Of a stretch of 64,000 nucleotides of DNA, positions 58,420 to 64,000 are shown in pieces. The DNA is from Hyphomonadaceae bacterium UBA7672. Lineage in GTDB: Bacteria; Pseudomonadota; Alphaproteobacteria; Caulobacterales; Hyphomonadaceae. Position numbers and translations under genes: made by a program. The DNA is taken from assembly GCA_002483135.1 (NCBI GenBank), contig DLHI01000025.1:1-64000 (forward strand), read 5' to 3'. How positions within the stretch are numbered: position 1 is the first letter of the stretch; each line of letters begins with the position of its first letter. The notes beneath the pieces were generated by a model. It had not been told where the DNA came from. It did no database searches and was given only the letters and a program-made list of their open reading frames with translations.

Positions 58420-61400
58420 AACTCGGCATTTCGGGCCGGCTCACCGAGGCGACGATCCGCTCGCCGCTGACGCCGCTCTTCCTGCTCACCGCCATTGCGC
58501 TAGGCCTGCTCGCGCTGTTCTCGATTCCGCGAGAGGAAGAGCCGCAGATCAGCGTGCCGATGGTTGACATCATGGTCCGCGCCGACGGTCTCAAGGCGCC
58601 CGACGCGGCCGAGTTGATCACAAAGCCGCTCGAGACCATCATCAAGGGAATTGATGATGTCGAGCATGTCTACAGCCAGACGCAGGATGATAGCGTTCTC
58701 GTTACCGCACGGTTCAACGTCGGCACTGATCGCGACGACGCCATCCTGCGCATTCACGAGCGTATTCGCGCCAACTATGACAAGATTCCAAACGGCATTC
58801 CCGAGCCGCTGATCGTTGGCCGGGGCATCAGCGACGTTCCCATTGTTGTCATCACGCTTTCGCCGGAGCCCGCAGCGGCTGACCGTTGGAACGACCAGGC
58901 GCTCCATCTCGTCGCCGACGAGCTCCAGTCGGAAATTTCCAAAGTGAAGGATGTCGGCATCTCCTTCATCGTCGGCGGCCGGCCACAGGAAATCCGCATA
59001 TCTCCCGATCCGGGGCGGATGGCGCTCTATGGCGTGCCCCTGAACTCGCTGATCGACTCGGTCGGTGGCGCCAACGCCTCCTTCCCGGCAGGCGACCTGC
59101 GCAATGTTGATTCCGTCCAGTCCGTCGCCGTGGGCAACACAATCGACACGGTGGCCGAACTTGAACTCCTCTCTGTCCGCGCAGCCGATGGTCGCGCGGT
59201 CTATCTGCGTGATGTCGCCGACGTTTCACTAGGCGCGCGCGAGGATCAGAGCCGCGTCTGGCGCTTCAGCCACGAAGCCGACACCGTCCGCATGGCGCCC
59301 GCCGTTAGCCTTGCCATCGCCAAGCGCGACGGCGCAAATGCGGTTGTCGTGTCCGAGGCTATCGAACAGAAGCTGCACGCCCTGGAAGGCACGCTGATAC
59401 CCGAAGGCGTCAAGGCCAACATTTCCAGGAACTATGGCGAGACAGCCAACGAAAAGGCCAACGAGCTCCTCTTCCATCTCGCACTTGCAACAGTGAGCAT
59501 CGTCGCGCTCATCGCCTTTGCGATCGGCGTGCGTGAGGCCATCGTCACGGCGTTTGTGATCCCCACAACCATTCTCCTGACTCTCTTTGCCTCCAATCTG
59601 ATGGGCTACACCATCAACCGCGTCAGCCTGTTTGCACTCATCTTCTCGATCGGGATTCTCGTCGACGACGCTATCGTGGTGATCGAGAACATTTCGCGCC
59701 ACTGGGCAATGAAGGATGGCCGGACGCGCTATCAGGCCGCCATTGAGGCCGTGGCGGAAGTCGGCAACCCGACCATCGTGGCCACGCTTACGGTCATTGC
59801 GGCTCTGCTGCCCATGATGTTCGTTTCGGGCCTGATGGGTCCCTATATGGCGCCGATTCCGGCGAACGCCTCGGCAGCCATGCTGTTCTCCTTCTTTGTC
59901 GCCATGGTGCTGGCGCCGTGGCTAATGGTCCGCTTTGCACGCAAGTCACTGGCCGGCGGAGAAGATGGCCACCTCCATCATGACGAGGGCAAGCTAGGCC
60001 GCCTTTATCGCAAGGTCGCCACGCCGATCATTGCCTCGCGGAAGTCTGCGCTGATTTTTCTGGTGGTGGTTGGCATCGCAACCGTTGCAGCCGGCGCGCT
60101 GTTCGCCACCAAGACCGTGCGCGTGAAGCTGTTGCCTTTCGACAACAAGTCGGAGCTTCAGGTCGTGGTGGACCTGCCTGAAGGCTCAACGCTCGAAGCA
60201 ACTGAGCGCGTGTTGATCGACGCCGCCGGCATCGTTAGCGGCATGCCGGAGGTGCTGGCGTCAGACGCCTATGCGGGCACATCATCGCCGTTCAACTTCA
60301 ACGGCCTCGTTCGCCACTACTACCTTCGCAACCGGCCCGAGATGGGCGACCTGCAGGTCACGCTCGCCGCCAAGGATGAGCGCAGCCGGTCCAGCCACGA
60401 AATCGCGCTCGACATGCGTGAACGCCTGAAAGTTATCGAGCTTCCCGAAGGCGCGTCAGTGAAAGTGGTGGAGGTTCCGCCTGGCCCTCCCGTTATCGCA
60501 ACCCTGCTTGCCGAAATATATGGGCCTGATCCCGAAACCCGGCGCGCCGTAGCGACCGAGATGCGCAAGATCTTCGACAGCGTTCCCTACATTGTCGACA
60601 CGGACGATGGCTTCGGACAGCCACGGCCGCGACTGCGGCTCACGCCGGATCGGGCGCAGATGGATTTCTTCGGCGTCGCCGAAAGCGACGTCCTACAGTC
60701 AATCGGCATCACGTTGAACGGGCAGGCGATCGGCTATTCGCATCGCGGTGAAGGCCGCAACCCGATCGGCATCGCAGTCCGCTTGCCGCAGTCGGTTCGC
60801 ACCTGGTCCAAGGGTCTTGCAGCCATGCCGGTCGCCCAGGCGGTCGACGGGTCGCGCCTCATCGAGATGGGCGAACTCGTCCAGGCCAGCGAGGAGCCCG
60901 GCAGTTATCCCATCTTCCGCCGCGATGGCCGGGCGGCCGAGATGGTGATGGCCGATCTTGCAGGCGAGTACGAAGCGCCGATTTACGGCATGCTGGATGT
61001 GCAGGCTGCTATCGATGCGCATGATTGGGGAGATCTGCCCAAGCCGGCAATCAGCTTGTATGGTCAGCCAGAAGACGAGGCGCACCCTACGCTGTTGTGG
61101 GATGGCGAATGGGAAATCACCTATGTCACATTCCGCGACATGGGCGCGGCCTTCGCAGTCGCCATCTTCGGCATCTACATACTGGTGGTTGCGCAGTTCA
61201 AGTCGTTCAAGCTGCCGCTGGTTATCCTGACGCCGATTCCTCTGACGCTCATCGGGATTGTTATCGGTCACATCCTGTTCAACGCGCCCTTCACGGCGAC
61301 GTCGATGATCGGATTCATCGCCCTGGCCGGCATCATCGTGCGCAATTCGATCCTGCTGGTCGACTTCATCCGCCATTCCAAGGACGACAACAGGCCATTG

Positions 61401-61634
61401 CGTGAGGTCCTGCTGGAGGCCGGCGCTATCCGTTTCAAGCCGATCCTGCTCACGGCGCTGGCGGCCATGATCGGCGCGGCAGTGATCCTCTCCGACCCCA
61501 TCTTCCAGGGGCTCGCGATATCGCTGCTATTCGGCCTGGCGTCGTCAACACTGCTGACCGTTCTGGTGATACCAGCGATCTACATCGTGATGAAGGACAA
61601 GCCCTCGCCTGAGCCGAGTACGCTGGCAGGCTAA
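58416..61634 (+). CDS. RND efflux pump, HAE1-like family
   Basis: 1072 residues from a GTG overlapping the adaptor stop (GTGA). It has the typical 12-helix layout with two large periplasmic loops. The proton-relay Asp pair is in IGILVDDAIVVIENI at about 413-427. ALLPMMFVSGLMGPYMAPIP and GIIVRNSILLVDFIRHSK mark the conserved repeats. The substrate cannot be read from sequence. Genetic linkage to sqr, a persulfide-sensing regulator and a rhodanese suggests export of toxic sulfur compounds, or of other inhibitors induced by sulfur stress. Confidence 0.95.
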   Translation: MKLGISGRLTEATIRSPLTPLFLLTAIALGLLALFSIPREEEPQISVPMVDIMVRADGLKAPDAAELITKPLETIIKGIDDVEHVYSQTQDDSVLVTARFNVGTDRDDAILRIHERIRANYDKIPNGIPEPLIVGRGISDVPIVVITLSPEPAAADRWNDQALHLVADELQSEISKVKDVGISFIVGGRPQEIRISPDPGRMALYGVPLNSLIDSVGGANASFPAGDLRNVDSVQSVAVGNTIDTVAELELLSVRAADGRAVYLRDVADVSLGAREDQSRVWRFSHEADTVRMAPAVSLAIAKRDGANAVVVSEAIEQKLHALEGTLIPEGVKANISRNYGETANEKANELLFHLALATVSIVALIAFAIGVREAIVTAFVIPTTILLTLFASNLMGYTINRVSLFALIFSIGILVDDAIVVIENISRHWAMKDGRTRYQAAIEAVAEVGNPTIVATLTVIAALLPMMFVSGLMGPYMAPIPANASAAMLFSFFVAMVLAPWLMVRFARKSLAGGEDGHLHHDEGKLGRLYRKVATPIIASRKSALIFLVVVGIATVAAGALFATKTVRVKLLPFDNKSELQVVVDLPEGSTLEATERVLIDAAGIVSGMPEVLASDAYAGTSSPFNFNGLVRHYYLRNRPEMGDLQVTLAAKDERSRSSHEIALDMRERLKVIELPEGASVKVVEVPPGPPVIATLLAEIYGPDPETRRAVATEMRKIFDSVPYIVDTDDGFGQPRPRLRLTPDRAQMDFFGVAESDVLQSIGITLNGQAIGYSHRGEGRNPIGIAVRLPQSVRTWSKGLAAMPVAQAVDGSRLIEMGELVQASEEPGSYPIFRRDGRAAEMVMADLAGEYEAPIYGMLDVQAAIDAHDWGDLPKPAISLYGQPEDEAHPTLLWDGEWEITYVTFRDMGAAFAVAIFGIYILVVAQFKSFKLPLVILTPIPLTLIGIVIGHILFNAPFTATSMIGFIALAGIIVRNSILLVDFIRHSKDDNRPLREVLLEAGAIRFKPILLTALAAMIGAAVILSDPIFQGLAISLLFGLASSTLLTVLVIPAIYIVMKDKPSPEPSTLAG

Positions 61635-61639
61635 CACCA

Positions 61640-61917
61640 ATTGTGGACATGATCGTGCAGAGGCGGCGAGCTACGAAACAGCCATTCGATTTCTGCTGCG
61701 ATTACTGAAAAACAGCGTGTCGAGCTGGAAGTCATCGTCACGGATGGTCTATACTTGGATGGCGCCGTGCTTCATCGCCTGGGTCTGGCCGATCGTCGTC
61801 GACCGGAAGACTGCGCGAATACGACCGAGCCGAGAACTCACATCGATCCATTTCGAAATGCTGCGGTTCAAAAATCCAGCATCCGCGCAGCGATCATCCA
61901 GCTACTCCTCACGAACC
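61640..61917 (+). pseudogene. IS6-family transposase remnant, copy 2
   Basis: Short IS6 pieces occur in all three frames: VDMIVQRRRATK near 61645, GAVLHRLGLADRRRPEDC near 61760, and EMLRFKNPASAQRSS near 61855 (matching the KMxxFKxxxSAQRF motif). Only about the C-terminal half survives, with frameshifts. It is in the same direction as the copy at 39.5 kb. It ends against the lipid-kinase gene. Confidence 0.8.
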
Positions 61918-62784
61918 CTAACGCTGTTGGGCGGCGACAAGGCAGGTCGCCGCTTCCTCGACATAGGTCACGGTGAGAGTTTTGCCCGGGTTGATATTTT
62001 CGCCATCGATCATCGCCGGGATGTCCAGACCATCGACAGTCTCAACCTGCAGCGTGTCAGCCGACTGCATCGAGACCTCCGGCCGATTTCTCCATTCGGA
62101 TACGAATGACGTCCATGCAAACTCGAGGGCGGACCAGGTCGACCCAAGTTCAAGCCGCGCCACCTGCATTCGCTGGTTTCTTGCCAAAGGCCCGACGAGG
62201 GCGCCCACGACATTCCCGGGCGGAAAATGACCTTTTGCATGCTGCAGATCCGCCCCAAAGGAAGTGGCAAGGTGCATGCTGCGGACACCACCAAGCGCAA
62301 CACCGGTGTCCTGCATGGCTCGACCCAGTTCGCCACGGCGCACGTCCTCGCGGACCTGGGCAAGCTGCGCAGGAACGCCGGCGATCATGGCGCAGAAGAA
62401 GTGCATGCCGTCGATTCTGCCCGCAGGCAGTATCCGCGGGGCAGGGGAACCGAGCACCGACCACAGCACGCGTTCCCAGGGCTGACCGCCGTGAAGCCAC
62501 TTGGTCAGGAGATTCATCGTTCCCCCTGGCAGCAGCAGTAACTGCGACGTCCGGCGTCCCAGCGTGTCGAGCACCGACCGGTGCGTGCCATCGCCACCCC
62601 AGACGATGATGAGGTCGGGCTGCTCTTCCTGAAGCCATTTCAGCTGTTCGGCGCTATTGTCGTGGTCGAATTCGACGATCTCGGCATGGTCGAGACTCAC
62701 CCCGCTCAGCGCGTGCCGCATACGGTCCACACCGCTTGCGCCCACGCTTCCAGCCCTGCAGTTGACGAGTGAGATTACCTTCAT
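61918..62784 (-). CDS. Diacylglycerol kinase-like lipid kinase
   Basis: 288 residues from the ATG at 62784; an ATG 15 bases earlier is possible. The DAGK catalytic fold is shown by ISLVNCRAGSVGASGVDRMR, the nucleotide loop IVWGGDGTHRSVLDTL and LLLLPGGTMNLLTKWLHGG, with a beta-sandwich C-terminal domain (GLDIPAMIDGENINPGKTLTV). YegS/BmrU-type proteins phosphorylate diacylglycerol or other lipids. The divergent FNR-type box at 62830 suggests expression under low oxygen. The 3' end abuts the IS6 remnant but looks intact. Confidence 0.88.
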   Translation of the reverse strand: MKVISLVNCRAGSVGASGVDRMRHALSGVSLDHAEIVEFDHDNSAEQLKWLQEEQPDLIIVWGGDGTHRSVLDTLGRRTSQLLLLPGGTMNLLTKWLHGGQPWERVLWSVLGSPAPRILPAGRIDGMHFFCAMIAGVPAQLAQVREDVRRGELGRAMQDTGVALGGVRSMHLATSFGADLQHAKGHFPPGNVVGALVGPLARNQRMQVARLELGSTWSALEFAWTSFVSEWRNRPEVSMQSADTLQVETVDGLDIPAMIDGENINPGKTLTVTYVEEAATCLVAAQQR

Positions 62785-62829
62785 GAATCCGCCCTTCATT
62801 CACATCCTATCAGGTGCGGATGAAAGGTC

Positions 62830-62843
62830 TTGATGCGGGTCAA
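62830..62843. promoter_or_regulatory. FNR/FixK-type box shared by two divergent genes
   Basis: TTGAT-GCGG-GTCAA is centred at 62836.5. On the left, TAGGAT on the reverse strand (62804-62809) and a start point near 62797 are at the right place. On the right, TGTAAG (62869-62874) gives a start near 62878, again about 41.5 bases from the centre. Both fit class II activation, so one bound dimer could switch on both genes. Confidence 0.65.
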
Positions 62844-62921
62844 TCGGTGGCGAACCGCTACAGTGTCCTGTAAGTTGAAAGCGGGATCCAACGTCAGGCC
62901 GGCTATTGTGAGGAGTCGCCA

Positions 62922-63800
62922 ATGTCGCAGGATGCGGCAAAGCCAGACGCCGTGAAACTCGTTCACGTTTCGGATATTCACTTTGGCGCAGCAAATCCTG
63001 CGGCGCTCGATGCGTTCAAAGAGTACGTCGCGCAGTCGCGGCCCGACGCGGTCCTCGTTGCAGGCGACATCACGCAGAACGGCCGACAGCGCGAATTTCG
63101 TGCAGCCCGCTCCTGGATGGAAAGTCTCGGCGTCCCATGCATTGTCGCGCCCGGCAATCATGACACGCCAGCTCTGCACCTGCCGCTTCATCTGCACAGG
63201 CGCTTTGCCTCGCCATTCGAATTCTACCGACGGCATATGGACGGGTTTGATTGCGTCGGCCGGATCGTCGAGTTCGGCGATGGCCTCGTCCGGATCGCGG
63301 CGATCAACTCGGCGCGTGGTGTTCAAGGCAGGCTGAACTGGGCCGATGGCGTCATCGATCTCGAAGACCTGGATACAGCGCTCCGGCAGCTGGCTGGTGG
63401 ACGTGAAGACGCCTGGCGCATCCTGATCTGTCATCATCCCTTGCGGGAGCCAGGGCACTCCCGCATCTCGGTGGATACCCGCCGCGGCGCGCATGCTCTG
63501 ACGCGCTGTGCAGCGGCGCATGTTGACGCAATCCTGACAGGGCACGTCCACGACGCCTTCGCGCATCCTCTGCACGCACCGCGGCGGCACATGGTTCAGA
63601 TGGGCTCGGGTACGCTTTCTACGCGCCTTCGCGCTACTCACCCGAGCTTCTGCCTTGTGACGATCGACCGGGAGCATATCGAGCAGGAGATCATCACCAT
63701 AGGGCCGCAACGCCTTGAGGTTCACCGGAACTACGACTCTCGCACGCACCAGCCTGAGGCTCTTTTCCAGCATCCTGCGCCGCGCATTTCTGCAAGCTAA
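62922..63800 (+). CDS. Calcineurin-like metallophosphoesterase
   Basis: 292 residues. Metal-site motifs: LVHVSDIHFGAAN (DxH), VLVAGDITQNG (GDxxxxx), PGNHDTPAL (GNHD), ILICHHPLREPGH and LTGHVHDAFAH (GHxH). This is the 3',5'-cyclic nucleotide phosphodiesterase/UDP-sugar pyrophosphatase-like group of phosphoesterases; the substrate is not decided. It is divergent from a lipid kinase across a common FNR-type box, hinting at a joint role in envelope lipid or nucleotide signalling under low oxygen. The start is at 62922 with GAGG upstream. Confidence 0.9.
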   Translation: MSQDAAKPDAVKLVHVSDIHFGAANPAALDAFKEYVAQSRPDAVLVAGDITQNGRQREFRAARSWMESLGVPCIVAPGNHDTPALHLPLHLHRRFASPFEFYRRHMDGFDCVGRIVEFGDGLVRIAAINSARGVQGRLNWADGVIDLEDLDTALRQLAGGREDAWRILICHHPLREPGHSRISVDTRRGAHALTRCAAAHVDAILTGHVHDAFAHPLHAPRRHMVQMGSGTLSTRLRATHPSFCLVTIDREHIEQEIITIGPQRLEVHRNYDSRTHQPEALFQHPAPRISAS

Positions 63801-64000
63801 GCGCGCGACCAGGAGCCCCCAGCGCAATGCGCACAACAGATCGCCCCGCTGCCTTGACTGGATCGGGAGGAGATATTCGGCCACCCAACACGGTTGCATG
63901 TTGAGCCTATCGGCTAGTGCAATGACCAACTGTTTTGACGGGGGTCAAGAGACCGGCGCGCGCAAGCGTTACAAGCCCTCTCAGTATGAAGCCTTGGCGA
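63801..64000. other. Right edge: possible partial gene and FNR-type box
   Basis: A frame from ATG 63899 stays open to the window end (34 codons) but overlaps the FNR box at 63935. The real start may therefore be further right, for example ATG 63986 or beyond the window. No function can be assigned. Confidence 0.3.
63935..63948. promoter_or_regulatory. Perfectly symmetric FNR/FixK-type box at the right edge
   Basis: TTGAC-GGGG-GTCAA. It probably controls a gene starting near or beyond the window's right end. It is the second strong FNR-like site within 1.1 kb. Confidence 0.6.

Noticed and set aside
62796..63929. 377-residue open frame antisense to the metallophosphoesterase
   Set aside because: All five metal-site motifs are on the + strand. 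The frame also crosses the FNR box between divergent genes.
1..64000. CRISPR arrays or rRNA operons
   Set aside because: No series of regularly spaced identical repeats and no rRNA-like conserved segments were seen anywhere in the window.

Overview
The window looks like a chromosomal segment of a GC-rich alphaproteobacterium, most likely Caulobacterales (Hyphomonadaceae/Caulobacteraceae) or a sphingomonad relative. The basis is the TonB-Xanth-Caul type receptor next to pectate lyases, the YggT-DUF167-FolD string, FNR/FixK-type boxes and the style of the mobile genes. Species cannot be fixed from sequence alone. About 55 genes are supported.

Layout. (1) 1-8.6 kb is the right part of a decayed integrative/mobilizable element. 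It holds a small element protein, a truncated IS66-family transposase, a complete IS66-family element (1408-4315), a HUH relaxase with a DUF3363-type body flanked by inverted copies of a hairpin sequence, a helix-turn-helix protein, and a P4-type tyrosine integrase. A candidate attachment repeat resembling a tRNA 3' end lies at 8595-8608. (2) 8.7-14.3 kb is core chromosome: yggT, a DUF167 gene, folD, a parDE toxin-antitoxin operon with an overlapping HNH gene, msrPQ, a lipoprotein and ymdB. (3) 14.3-26.1 kb is a pectin/oligogalacturonide-type uptake locus: two pectate lyases, a hydratase, a large TonB-dependent receptor, a TRAP transporter and a cupin-esterase fusion. At least four LacI-type operator sequences (core ACCGGTTWCC) tie it together; no LacI gene is in view. 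(4) 26.1-33.2 kb is a GntR-controlled locus: TonB receptor, serine-hydrolase lipoprotein, PQQ-dehydrogenase lipoprotein and a Tat-exported EthD-like protein. Palindromic TTGTCGACAA-type operators lie before the regulator and the receptor. The substrate is unknown.

(5) 33.5-39.0 kb is a surface-glycan/lipid modification operon: GT87, GT2, GtrA and an FAD oxidoreductase, followed by an acyltransferase. (6) tRNA-Ser(CGA) at 39.25 kb is followed by a ruined IS6-family transposase. (7) 40.3-48.3 kb is the complete kdpFABCDE potassium system, preceded by three CTTAATG repeats in 11-bp phase and an unannotated 27-residue membrane peptide. (8) 49.0-54.0 kb is a four-gene exported redox operon: a multi-CXXCH protein of the DUF1592 kind, a lipoprotein, a DUF1501 Tat protein and a di-haem peroxidase. 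It is divergent from an ArsR regulator. (9) 54.3-61.6 kb is a sulfide/persulfide detoxification block: two ArsR regulators, Sqr, TrxC, a DUF2892 membrane protein, a rhodanese and an RND efflux pair. (10) A second IS6 remnant lies at 61.6 kb in the same orientation as the first. (11) 62-64 kb holds a lipid-kinase-like gene and a metallophosphoesterase that diverge from one symmetric FNR/FixK box. A second perfect box lies near the window's right edge.

The two same-orientation IS6 remnants bracket kdp, the cytochrome operon and the sulfide block, which suggests that about 21 kb was gathered or delivered as a unit.
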